Below, one piece after another: positions 1 to 10,722 of a DNA stretch of 64,000 bases. The first letter of the stretch is position 1; every line of letters starts with the position of its first letter. The notes beneath the pieces were generated by a model. That model made no database searches, was not told where the DNA came from, and worked only from the letters and a program-made list of their open reading frames with translations. The DNA comes from Leuctra nigra (Eukaryota; Arthropoda; Insecta; Plecoptera; Leuctridae): the NCBI GenBank assembly GCA_934045905.1, contig OW203771.1:3596001-3660000 (forward strand), read 5' to 3'. Both the position numbers and the translations under genes were made by a program.

Positions 1-189
1 TATATATTCGACTCCTCTTCTAGTACGAATGTAGTGGCAATGCAGTAGGTACTTACAGATCAAAGACCAAATAGTGGAAGTGTTCTTCTTGTATGCTGTC
101 GTGGAGTCGCACTGTAACAAGAGAAAAACACGATGAGCATCACGTCAGGTACACTTGGCACAACTAAAAGTGATCGCTGAATACATCTG

Positions 190-275
190 ATTGACTGAGC
201 AATGTTAGAAGTGACCTCACATTTCAATGATAACAACAAGCATCGATTGTTATGGAACATGACCTGGGGCATTAT
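190..275 (+). mobile_element. Degraded fragment of the TA-flanked MITE (family E)
   Basis: The stretch with CATTTCAATGATAACAACAAG followed by a GGAAC-ATGACCTGG block aligns by eye with the middle of the elements at 4037-4232 and 49225-49435, which read TTTCATTGATAATAACAAGG. The terminal repeats are missing. Confidence 0.5.
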
Positions 276-439
276 TCTAGAACTTTTAAATTCCCAATTC
301 CAATGGAATTCGATTGCATCCAACGTTAATCCTTATGGCCGCGGCCGGATTCCATCAGAATGGAATTGGGAAAACGTTCTCGAATAGAGCAGTAATTCAA
401 ATGTGTTCACCAATCATTTATTATTACGCAAATTTGCAT

Positions 440-478
440 GGAGTCTTGAATCAAATAATTCACATATCGACGGATGAT

Positions 479-546
<68 letters not shown>

Positions 547-665
547 CGACGATATAATAGGTAACGATGTACGGATGGACAGGGGGCGGTCGTAGCCTAT
601 TAGTAAGCAGGGAAACTCTCCATCATTTCATACCGAGGAACCACGAAAAGACCATCAGTCATGAT
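440..665 (-). mobile_element. Decayed tRNA-SINE fragment (minus strand) containing the GAT expansion
   Basis: The remnants GGATGGACAGGGGGCGGTCG, CCTATTAGTA and the following AACCACGAAAAG match the central body of the better SINE copies in order. The tRNA-like head is not recognisable. Confidence 0.5.
480..546 (+). repeat. (GAT)n microsatellite, about 22 units
   Basis: An uninterrupted GAT/ATG trinucleotide run. It sits where intact minus-strand SINE copies carry the short ATGATGATGATTGGGAG stretch, so it looks like an expansion of that part of a decayed SINE. Confidence 0.95.
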
Positions 666-2795
666 ACAGTGCAATATCAGTAAGTGACGTCAGCAATGGT
701 TTGGTCTAAATCCATAAAACATCTGTTCACGTTTCACTCCCCTTTAAAAACGAAGACATTTATTTATTCCGCTTTAAACAGAAAGCTGAATATTACTCTG
801 GGCGTAGTAATTGAATTGGTTATCAGTCTGTCGAATCGAACAGCTTCAAGCGAGGGAATTGTCATTTCAATTTCCCTCCGAGGCCGGGAAAACTGACGGA
901 CTTTCCCGACGAGTTTCGATTAAGCGGGAAAACATCTGAGATAAGAAACTTTCGGTTTCGCCCTGGAGTTCGTGTTAGGACCACATTAGAGACTCGGCTA
1001 AACTAAACCCATTTGACACTTTCACCGTCGCTGCCCGTGTGTTTTTATCTAACTATAGGATGATAACTGACATTATCGGTTACTGCATGTCACTGAAACC
1101 AAGTCGGAACACGTGTGTTGGCGGGCGGAAACATTATTTTACACACAGCAAATTTTGTACAAATGTATCGTCGTAAATTTTGACACACTGACATGATTTA
1201 CAATCGGTTGTTGGATACCCTTTTTTGGGAACGATTGGACACGAAATGAGTGAACGAATTGTTCAACTTCTGAGTCACATTACTTGATAGAAATTAGAAC
1301 ATGTTCTAAGTGATATAAAAGTTGAGCTCAAGTTCTGTGACAAGAAGTTGTTTCGTGTAAAAACAAAATTGTGTGAAAAATGCAAATGTGACACAGAAGT
1401 TGTTCAAGAAATTGTACCGTGTAAATCAGGCTTTAGGGTTGTTATGGCACATTTATAAAAAAAAAAGCTATTGTATTGCTTGCATTTTGGTAAAAATTGT
1501 CTGGGCGCTTATATAAAATATTTAAAAAAAATGTTCCAACCACCCGGACATCCATGAAAAGCATACATTGACATGTTATATAAATTAGTTCACAGGTTTG
1601 GTCCCATTGTTCCCGATTGGCCGTACTTTTGAGCGGTTGATGCAAAACCCAATGGAACATTTTAACCATCTCAATTTTCGTCATCACAAATAGTTGCCAA
1701 TAAATCTTACTAAAATAGAAATAATCAAAATACACGCTTGCTACTTCGCTAATTATAGTCCTTAATTTCTTTGCTGTCAGCTTTCCTATTGCAATTTCGA
1801 TAATTGTCTTGCTTTATTCAGAGATTCCGTAACGGCAATATGACACATTAAAGAACATCTTACATTAAAAACCTTCGATATTTTACTTTCTAATACATTA
1901 CACGTCTGTAGAGTTCCCCCAAACCCATTCGACATTCAAGTGGAGAGAAAACATTCCATTCTGATAAACAGTGGAGATTACGTTGTTCATCCCTTGGGTT
2001 GGTAATCATGCAGAGTGGAATCCAATGATGAGTTGTTGATTACAGATGTTGCCAACTTACGAATAAAACCCCAGCGGCTATCCACCGCTGAACATTTCAG
2101 CAATCAACTTAAAAGGCAGAGTTATTTGGTTAAGAATTATTCTTCTTGATTGCGGCTTCACCGGTAAATATGAATCTTTCAGTTTAATAAAACCAGGAGT
2201 TCTTGAATGTTCACATTTGCACGGTGAGATTTATTCCACTTCATGAATGAGACCAAGACAAGAAATTAACACATTGATGCTAATTGGACCTAATATTTAG
2301 CTCCCATGAGTTTAGTTCTCAAAAGTTAGTTACGAAACTGCATAATTAGCAACTAATTGAGAGACAATAAGCTGACCCATGATCCTAATGAAAAGAGCAG
2401 TAGAAGGCCCGATGTCAATTCCAATTATTCTTGAAGTGAGCTAAAAAACAGTAGGTCTTCATCGCATCGTATTGTAATGGGGACATGAGTATTGTGAAAG
2501 AGAAACATTTTGGTGGCATCAGTCGATTTGCAATTGATAGAGCTTGATTATACATAATTCCAAATAAGTGCAACGCAAAATAGGTTGTACTCTGAAAGTT
2601 GAAAGTAGGTCTATTTACAAAATTTCGTTGTGAACGGATCCGTAAGTTTACATGGGTTTGACCATTGAAATTGCGTTAATTTTCTTAATTTTCGAACGTT
2701 TATTTTGCTGTAAACGCAGCTTAAGCGTAACGGCGACGCAAGACCAAATTAACACACTTTAAACTTGTTCCGTCATCGTTGTAAGCTAATTGAAA
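666..2795. other. No gene or clear repeat seen
   Basis: AT-rich sequence of about 2.1 kb, presumed intronic. I see no coding exon, RNA gene or long inverted repeat. Short open frames are in keeping with chance. Confidence 0.5.
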
Positions 2796-2814
2796 TTCTC
2801 ATATTGAACTCAAC

Positions 2815-3145
2815 GTCATGTGGGTGGACCTAACGTCTCTCCCGTCTGCCTCCAGAACCCACTGGAGCTGTTGCGACGACCACATCGCGTCCCCGGAGGC
2901 CCCAGCGCGGTCCCGGACACTTCCCGCGGGATCAGTCTGGACGTCGTCATAACACGCCGGTCTCGCCACGATCGCCAGGTCAATATCATGGCGTCGGGAC
3001 GCCTCTGGGGACCGGCGATCTTCCGCGGCGTCGTGCAGACCGCAGGGGTCGGGAGTCATAGACGGACGCAGCTTGGTGCGCGATTTGCAAGTAACGATCA
3101 TGGTCAAATTCTTCGCGCGTTCGGCTGAGATCGTCTTACATTTCA
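2815..3145 (-). other. GC-rich island, open on both strands, unidentified
   Basis: A sharply bounded GC- and CpG-rich block in AT-rich surroundings. The minus strand is open for 116 codons (MVKCKTISAERAK start) and the plus strand for 102 codons. Neither translation resembles a family I know. A GC-rich stretch with few stop triplets gives open frames by chance, so coding is not claimed. Alternatives are a CpG-island-like regulatory region, an unrecognised exon or a domesticated transposon piece. Confidence 0.25.
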
Positions 3146-3149
3146 CCAA

Positions 3150-4030
3150 ACCCTTCTTACCTATATGATTTCACCAGGGGCTGTATATCAATAGGTCATT
3201 GGGCAGGATTCCCGAAAGGTATTATGTGTACTAATACGAATTATCTTTCGATTTAATACCAAAAAACAGCATGTTAAATGAAAGATAACGCGTATTAGGA
3301 GATAATACTTCTTTGTGAGTCCAGACCCAGAATGAAGAGAAACCTGACACAGTACAACAATATGCTTCTTATCAATTCGTATAACAAAATCGACGAAAGC
3401 ATTCATTGCCGTTAGCCAATCCAATTTGTTTGCAGTCAATGCCAACGTCTCACAGTTCAACCAATCGGTCTGAATGTGTGAAATTAGTACTTATTTGTAG
3501 AAATTTGTGAAATTATATTTTTAAGCAATGCCCATTAAACTTTTTTTCCCGCCATCGGGTAGCTTGGAGCGGTTTTATAAAAATGTAATGCTTGTTTTAA
3601 AATATTTGTAAAAGGTATAAGATATTTCAAAGAAATTATCACTATTCCTAGTATTTCAATGTCTATGATCGGCAATCGCTGATCAACGCGTTGCACATCT
3701 GGCTGAACTTGTCGTGTTAGTTGTCGACTGCATGATGATCGGCGACGAGCTGATAGAAACATCTGCAAAGTCGCAAGTGCAGACTCCGGACGAAACGCAG
3801 ATGTCAACATGAGGCCAGTCTCAAGGGTGAACAGTCACGTGATAAGGAAACCAATCACAATACTCACACTATCAGCAATGTCTATTTCAACATCTTCTTC
3901 GTACATGTCTGTCTGAATACACCTCCATGTATAGGCCAAGAGGCACGTAATGACAAATTATAACCTTTTGCTGACAAATGTCAGATTTACTGCAAAAATA
4001 ATGGACAAAAATGGCCGAACATGTGCCAGA
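3150..4030. other. No gene or clear repeat seen
   Basis: Presumed intronic AT-rich sequence with no exon, RNA gene or array that I can support. Confidence 0.45.
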
Positions 4031-4036
4031 AATGTA

Positions 4037-4232
4037 CACTCGAACAAATAATAAACGGTACCTCGAAAGAAAAGGATTGTCAGCATCATCCCATTAAGTA
4101 TGTGCTGATGCATTATCTAACTCTAGTAGGTGAGCTCTGATTTCATTGATAATAACAAGGATTCATTGTCAAGGAACCTGACCAACAGCCAATCCGTTTT
4201 GTACAAAGTATCGTTTTTAATTGGTTCGAGTG
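4037..4232 (+). mobile_element. Non-autonomous TA-flanked MITE (family E, copy 1)
   Basis: Starts CACTCGAACAAATAATAAA and ends ATTGGTTCGAGTG, so the termini are imperfect inverted repeats. TA precedes the left end; the right flank has decayed to TT. The interior shares blocks with 49225-49435, including ATCATCCCAT, GTGAGCTCTGATTTC and ATAATAACAAGGATT in opposite orientation. TA flanks suggest Tc1/mariner-type mobilisation, by inference. Confidence 0.6.
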
Positions 4233-4283
4233 TTCCTAATTGTAAAATAAATAAGCTTGAAATACAATGTCCCTCTTCATTTC

Positions 4284-4376
4284 TTCCTTAAGCTGAAGAT
4301 GTTACGAAAACTGTAACATTAGGACCTTTGCTAAGTTTAAATCTTTTGACAGAAACAATGACGGACTTAAGAGGCA
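4284..4376 (+). repeat. Left copy of a direct repeat flanking foldback A1
   Basis: Runs from TTAAGCTGAAGATGTTACG to GAAACAATGACGGACTTAAG. The same sequence, slightly diverged, follows the foldback at 4765-4851, so the element sits between two roughly 85-bp direct repeats. Confidence 0.7.
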
Positions 4377-4768
4377 AACGGAAGCGAACGGGAATCGCAC
4401 GGTTCGTCAGAGCGTTTTTTGAAATTGTGTCTTCCCACTTGATAATTTTAAAAAATCAGATAGTAACGACCCATTACAGCCTAAAAGACTAAATAATGCC
4501 GCACATTGGTGTTCATAATGACCTCTGGTGCGACCTCAAAGTGTTAAATACGATATTTTTAATAAAATAATCGAAAATAATCGTATTTAACACTTTGAGG
4601 TCAGACCAGAGGTCATAATGAACTCCAGTGTGCGGCATTATTTAGTATATTAGGCTGTTATGGGTCGTTACTATCTGATTTTTTAAAATATTTAAGTGGG
4701 AAGACACAATTTCAAAAAAACGCTCTGACGAACCGTGCGATTTCCATTCGCTTCCGTATGCCTCTTAA
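4377..4768 (+). mobile_element. TTAA-flanked foldback element (family A, copy 1)
   Basis: A nearly full-length inverted repeat. The left arm starts GAGGCAAACGGAAGCGAA and the right arm ends with its complement, with only a short AT-rich centre around 4555-4575. TTAA lies at both boundaries (4377-4380, 4765-4768), the insertion signature of piggyBac-type transposases. It carries no open frame. Two further copies lie at 20159 and 47544. Confidence 0.75.
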
Positions 4769-4851
4769 GCTGAAGATGTTACGAAAACTGTCATCTTAGA
4801 ACCTTGCTCAGATGATATCTCTTGGCAGAAACAATGACGGACTTAAGACGG
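4765..4851 (+). repeat. Right copy of the direct repeat flanking foldback A1
   Basis: Repeats the 4284-4376 sequence (TTAAGCTGAAGATGTTACG to GACGGACTTAAG) with scattered substitutions. Confidence 0.7.
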
Positions 4852-5052
4852 CGAAGTTGAAGCTCGAATTACCGTCAATTTGTTGAACGTAGAACAAATG
4901 CTCGCCATCTCATTTTACCTCTGTGTCTCTCAAAGCCTTGACAAATGACTGCGAATGTCACAAGTAGTTTACGTATCCGCGGGTGTACAGCTCTTCTCGT
5001 CCCCATCCAAGATGTAGGCAATTGAAAGTGACCCGCCCCCTGCGGCCCATGA

Positions 5053-5066
5053 GGGGGGGGGGGGGG
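5053..5066 (+). repeat. Poly(G) tract, 14 nt
   Basis: Homopolymer G run in a short GC-rich segment; no element boundary identified around it. Confidence 0.95.
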
Positions 5067-5330
5067 TCGACCCCTGCCTGGGGGATGATTTCTTCAAATC
5101 TCCCGCATTGTGTCCGTGCAAAGCTGTTACATCAGCCGCGTGTTCGAGCCCCGAGTATTATTAGATCCGGCCCGGACCCGAGGAGAGGAAGAGGTAATTC
5201 GCCGGACCGGCGGGAAAAGCGGATGATATCGTTTTCTTTTCTTCGTCGCGGGGTTGGTAGCGAGTACAATGTTACAGGCAGTCCCGGGGACTCGTAAATA
5301 GCTTGCAAATGGCGAAGTCTTTTCGATTAT

Positions 5331-5350
5331 CTAGTGGAGCGGTCGCTCCA
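5331..5350 (+). repeat. Terminal hairpin of the composite element, copy 1
   Basis: GTGGAGCG and CGCTCCAC form a perfect 8-bp stem with a 2-nt loop, preceded by CTA. The same hairpin opens the second copy at 30780. Confidence 0.75.
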
Positions 5351-5599
5351 CGCCAGCCAAGTCGTACGGCGCGCGCACACACTCATTTAAAAAGGCTGGA
5401 GCAAACCCACTTTTACTGTAAGCATCAAAGTGGCATTTTCGGCCTACTGGATCTTAAAATTGGAAAATCTCACATTGTTGCGATATATCTTAATTTCGAG
5501 CTATGGCCCACCCTACAACATATACCAAATTTGGGAACAATAGGTTACGCCCTTTGCGCGCTAGAGGGCCGTGAAAACAGTGTTTTAGGGCGGTTTTCA

Positions 5600-5636
5600 T
5601 AATAATAATAATCTCAGTAGTAGTAGTAGTAGTAGT
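5600..5636 (+). repeat. (AAT)n and (AGT)n microsatellites
   Basis: Two short trinucleotide runs back to back. The equivalent position in the second composite copy (31077-31112) holds GAT instead. Confidence 0.9.
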
Positions 5637-5759
5637 CTCCTGGAATTTAAATCCGGTAAACAGGCCACAGCCTAAACGGCTGAACCGATTGATCCCACAT
5701 TTTTACCACGTGTGCACTTTTGGCGTCTGATTTAACCTTCACCCCATAAATTTTTTGTG

Positions 5760-6620
5760 CCGCCATTTTGAAACCGGAAGTGACGTCATATCTCGTCAAC
5801 GGCTGGACCGATTGGAACGAAAATTGCGCCAAACGATCCAGACGGTCATCTATATGCATGATAAGTAGCAAAAGACTAAACATTATGTTAAAGAAACCGG
5901 AAATGACGTAATGAAATTTGAAAATCATCGATTGGCTTTTTGGCAACAAAGGTTGATCCGATTATTTTGATATTTATGTAACGTATGTACTTTTGACGTC
6001 TCATGTGACTTGTTATAAAACCAACCGGAAGCCGCCATTTTGAAACCGGAAGTGACATCATATCTCAATAACGGCTAAATAGATTTCAACGAAACCAGCG
6101 CAAAACAATTGAGACGGTCAACTTTATGTATTATCATCAATAATATTTGCAGTTTCTTATACCTAAACCGGAAATGACGTCACACATTTTAATAATCTCA
6201 CACATTTTTATTTTGATGCAATAAATATACTATTTGAGACAGCTTATAAAATTGTAATCATGTTTCAAATATACTTCAAGAGGTCAGAGATTTCAGCCGC
6301 CATTTTTAAACCGGAAGTAACGTCATATCTCAAAAACTGGTAGACAAATCGGTATGAAACTAGCGCCAAACGATTCGGAAGGCCATCTCTATGGAATATG
6401 AACAGTACAAATAGAATTTTCCTATTTATGAGACCGGAAATGACGTCATTCAAATGTATAAATTATTATAATTCCCTCCTATACAATAAATACATATTCA
6501 GAAAGCTTAAAATGATACACATCATTTATAGAAATAAATTCTATGTGGCATTGCAGAAAGTTCAGCAGCCATTTTGAAAACCGAAGTGTTTCCATATCTC
6601 GGAACTGGGTTGACTGATTG
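5760..6620 (+). repeat. Four diverged ~270-bp modules with ETS/CRE-like motifs
   Basis: Modules begin near GCCGCCATTTTGAAACCGG and recur about every 265-272 bp (motifs at 5774, 6046, 6311; the last, near 6580, is decayed). Each has CCGGAAGTGACGTCA or a one-base variant followed by TATCTC and a block near ACCGATT. A second motif, CCGGAAATGACGTCA, lies about 120 bp further on (5897, 6168, 6434). Confidence 0.75.
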
Positions 6621-6803
6621 GAATGAAACCTTTGCTATTCTTCGTGAAAGATCATTTAAAGCAATTATTTAGGACCATACGCTGCTATTCATTAGTGGTA
6701 ACGAAATTGTAAAGGGTGATGATTTTTTAAAAGAATTTAGTAATTGTTCATTTTATATGTGTCACAAGTTGTTATAGAATAAACTAAAAAAAGGAGTGAT
6801 ATC

Positions 6804-7203
6804 CCCATAAAATACACTTCGTGTAAAAATACCAGCCAAGTCTCTTCTACTAAAAAAAAATATATGAAATCTAAAAATTCTGCACTGAAAAGTAATGATA
6901 TCAAAAAATTTGCCAAGTCAAAACTTTATTTGAAAATCAAAAAATACTTGGCGCATCGATTTTTTAGGGCATTTTAGGTCTACTATATGTTTGTATATTT
7001 TATGTATATTTTATATCTGGCCTATACTTCTAAGCTATTAATATACACGATGCGCCAAGTATTTTTTGATTTTCAAATAAAGTTTTGACTTGGCAAATTT
7101 TTTGATATCATTACTTTTCAGTGCAGAATTTTTAGATTTCATATATTTTTTTTTAGTAGAAGAGACTTGGCTGGTATTTTTACACGAAGTGTTTTTTATG
7201 GGG
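6804..7203 (+). repeat. Foldback at the end of composite copy 1
   Basis: Arms 6804-6965 and 7047-7203 are near-perfect complements, from CCCCATAAAATACACTTCG to the inner ACTTGGCGCATCG, with an 80-nt AT-rich spacer. Confidence 0.9.
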
Positions 7204-7210
7204 TCCAGTC

Positions 7211-7546
7211 TAGTGTTGGGACTTGAGAATTTTCAAAGTGAATATTTTCATGAAAACACTCATTTACAGAGGAACTTTCAGCATATTTTCAATTGTTTTA
7301 CTTTGTAAAGTATTAATGGATGTGTGTTACATTATTATGCGTGATGGAAATACGTTTAAAAATGTCGGTGCACCTACTAGAAAAAAAAAAAAAAATTAAC
7401 CTTCCTAAGGATTCAAAACATTGAAAATTTTCATGAAAAATTTCATGAAAATGTTCATGAAAATTTTCACGAAAAATTTAATGAAAATGTTCAAGAAAAT
7501 TTTCATGATTTTCATTTTTAATTTTCATGAAAAATCCTAACACTTA
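7211..7546 (+). mobile_element. hAT-like non-autonomous element (family I, copy 1)
   Basis: Starts TAGTGTTGGGA and ends TCCTAACACTTA, approximate terminal inverted repeats. TCCAGTC lies on both sides (7204-7210 and 7547-7553), or 8 bp with one mismatch, in keeping with hAT insertion. The interior ends in a run of ATTTTCATGAAA-type repeats. A relative lies on the other strand at 62455-62697. Confidence 0.6.
7425..7535 (+). repeat. ATTTTCATGAAA-type minisatellite inside the hAT-like element
   Basis: About ten diverged 11-12 bp units of AAAATTTTCATG. The relative at 62.6 kb has only a few, so the run expanded after the copies separated. Confidence 0.8.
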
Positions 7547-7553
7547 TCCAGTC

Positions 7554-8395
7554 ATTTCCACGGAGGAGCACGCAGACGCGAGCATGTGGGATTAGGGTTG
7601 ATTATGAGAACCAACCTAATAATTATTTCTCCGTTCAACAAATATTGACAGTATTTCGAGCTCCCTTAGCAGTTTACCGTTGATTCTTCCGTGTGTACAA
7701 CTAAACCTCCGCGCAGGAAGCTCATTGGACGATAGTTCAATTAATGGACTTTAGGAGTTGTACTTGCAATACCAACCTACCAAAATATTAGGATCGTGAT
7801 AATTGCAAAGCAAATGTGTGTTTAAAATGTCAGATCAATATTGATAGAGGAGTAAGAGTAAATATTTAGTCATCAATCACGGAAATTTGACCGTTTAAGA
7901 TAATTGAGAGAGCGTTCCTTAATGGTCATTTTGCGAACGATCCTTTGTTTTGAACCTCCTATCACTTTTCAAATTAGACCTGTTAGGAACTCAATTCAAT
8001 TTGAATTTGGCACCAATATAAAATAATCGATTGCTTAATATTGAAGAATATTGGAGAATATTGCCATTGGTATAAAATCAACTGATGTTGTTACGATATT
8101 GAAATGGAACATAATTGCAATTAGGTGTTTTATGTTTTCATGAACATGCTGTCTACTCACTCTCTTTAGAGAGAGTAAACCGTTGTAATCAAACATCAGA
8201 TATTGAATGTTAGAGAGAGACGGTTGTCGGTATCGGGGAAAGTGAAAACTGTATTGAGTAACAGAGAAAGAAAGAATACCTCATACTGACATTTTATATT
8301 TTGAAAAAAAAACCCACCACCTAATTCGCAAACATCCCTTCCCACTTTGGGGGGTAGTTTCCCGCATGCCCTTTAAGCAATGCGTCCCGGGCTGG
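7554..8395. other. No gene or clear repeat seen
   Basis: Presumed intronic; only a small CTCTCTTTAGAGAGAG hairpin near 8160. Confidence 0.45.
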
Positions 8396-8404
8396 TCCTA
8401 GCCT

Positions 8405-8625
8405 CCATGTTGGACCCCCCCCCCCAACCCCCACCCCCCACCCGTCCGCGATCGATGCGCGCCCGGCGAGGGGCCGGGGAACCTGGGGGTGGCGGGGCGA
8501 GGGGGTTGTAAATTATTAGCAGCTCGACGTTTAGAGCGGGGGGCGGGGGGTTGGGGGTTGGTTGACCCGGACACTAGCTACAGGCGCGAATGAAAATCTG
8601 TTGCGGGGGGGGGGGGGGGGGGCGC
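8405..8625. repeat. G/C-rich low-complexity block with poly(C) and poly(G)
   Basis: Opens with C-rich runs on the plus strand and closes with an 18-nt G run at 8605-8622. Between them are GGGGCGGGGGGTTGGGGG-type stretches that could form quadruplexes. No coding reading recognised. Confidence 0.8.
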
Positions 8626-8639
8626 TTTTTCGGGTTTTG

Positions 8640-10600
8640 ACTCTGTTACTCGAAGGGTGGAATTAGGTCAAACCGAACTATATACCGCGCTGATGTATGT
8701 AATTTCTAGTTCATTTCGGAACAGATGTAAAATCCAAGCAAAACGATTAAATTACACAGTATTCTAGTTCAATAACATATTTGTTTCAGATCATAACAAA
8801 ATCAACAAGCTCAGCGAGCTGTAAAATACACATATATTTCACTTAGTGAATATCGAAATGAGGAAGAATATTCTAGATGAAGACAATTGCCGATTGAAAA
8901 ACGAACTTTTAAAATCCTACATCTGCCACCAAATGTGAAAAGTTGATCATTTCGTAAAAAGGCAATAAACAGCAAAATAATAAAAGTCGCACAATCTAAG
9001 TGCAATAAATAATGATAAGCTCGATATTAAGCCAAGCTTGACGTGAATACCGCGTGGTGGGGAGCGGATGAAACTCGCGGTGGTTAGCTGAATAACCCAA
9101 GCAAATCAAATGAAAACGAAAACAACTCGGCACACAATCCGTGGTCAAACTATTCAATCATGCACGACGAACTGAATGAGATGTGGCAATGGCAATTGTG
9201 TCAAATGTATTCAAACTCAAACGTGATGCCAAAGAATTGACGACACAGTGAGGTAGTTTTTACCAATTAGAATACAACATTCAATGTCGCATTGACATTA
9301 TGAAAACCGTGGGAAATATTTCAAATAGCTAATTAAAGAGTCGACCATAAGAATATCGTGAGCTTGGACGAGAAACTGGCAATCTCCTTAAATGTCGAAC
9401 TGAGATTATGGCGATGTTATTATTGGAAGTACCCAAGGAGAAGTACGTAACAAATAGAAAAATGTTGTACACACAAAATGAGCTTAGTACTTTTGTTCAT
9501 CATAATTTCTACTTTACTAAAATAACTGGTATTTCTGAGCACAGCCGGGACTTGAAAAATGTATACAGAGATTTTTTCTCTAATTTTTTTATATAAAAAA
9601 ACACAATTTTGAAAAAGTGTACTTTAACAGTTTCTTCACCAAGCGCACGATAAGCGTGGCAAATTGTTGCTTGGTTGGTTATCTCTCTCTGCTCCATATA
9701 AAAACATGTTTATGATGTGGGTCAGAGAGAGGCAGAATACAACGATCTTCTTTCCACCACTGTACACATATTGTTAAAAGTTAGTGCTATTCGGATAATT
9801 TGCCGGTAAGTTATGCAGTTAGTCCAGTTCGAGCAATGTCAGCGGTCAGTTCCAACACAAACCAACCACGGACATTGTTCAGACCGGAGCACCAACCGCT
9901 AGTGGATAACTTTCCATCGCATCGCTGCAGGTCATTCTTGTTGGCCGGAAGTGACGTAACATAGCAGTCAAGATGACACAAGCAGAGGATAAACTACCTC
10001 GACGACGTTCGACAAAGAAGATATCATGAGATCAAATGCATACACAAGGAGGGATTGATTGATATGGGGGTAAAGCAAATCGGTTGTCCCGGAGGTAAAA
10101 ATCTGGTAGGTTTTTCATACGAAAAATATGGACAGCTTTCGAACATTCACAACAAGAGGAAAACGCTCCGTGTAACGCGTTGATAAGCGAGCCTTCGTAC
10201 TTCATGCGAATTATTATTTGAATGAAAGTTGCTTCTATTGGAAATTGGATAGATTTTATCAAATAAATGGTTCAAAAGAATTATGGCTCAAAAACTATAT
10301 ATATTTTTTTTTTAATTACAATCATGAATTACTTTTTCAACATTGTATAAAATAATCATAAATTATCATATTACTTGCAACTCCTTGCAACAAAACTTAA
10401 AAAAAAAAAAAATTCATTAATTTGGTTTATAACTTTTAAAATAGCACACGTTGGTAGAATGTCGAACTATCTACCAGAAAATATTTATTTTTGTTTAAAG
10501 TTGGGAATAGGTACACATTAGATCTTCATTATTAGCCTAAATGTAACATGATTTTATTGTCTGCCATAAGATAACAATGGGGAAGAAAACTCAATTTATC
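8640..10600. other. No gene seen; one ETS/CRE-like motif
   Basis: AT-rich presumed intron. CCGGAAGTGACGTAA at 9945-9959 matches the motif of the composite element but without its other blocks. A family-K core (AAACGCTC then AACGCGTTGATAAGCGAG) lies at 10160-10195 on the minus strand. Confidence 0.4.
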
Positions 10601-10722
10601 TCAGAAATTAAGGGCGTATTCAGGGGGGGGGGGGGTCCGAAGAGGCTATCCCCCCCCCCCCCCCCCGAAATCAGGATTCCATCTAAGAAAATAAGCACAT
10701 TTAAAATAATATGTGAAAAACA

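Larger units (their letters stand above)
5328..7203 (-). mobile_element. Large composite non-autonomous element, copy 1
   Basis: Shares a complete left-to-right order with 30778-32822. That order is ATCTAG followed by the hairpin GTGGAGCG-GT-CGCTCCAC, a conserved block (GGCATTTTCGGCCTACTGGA), a microsatellite (AAT then AGT here), a CACAGCCTAAACGG block, diverged modules with CCGGAAGTGACGTCA, and a long foldback ending in TTTTTTATGGGG. The two ends are not inverted repeats of each other. Read on the minus strand, the end is a hairpin followed at once by CTAG, which resembles a Helitron or Helentron 3' terminus, but the other end lacks the canonical TC. No transposase is present. The class assignment is tentative. 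Confidence 0.65.
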
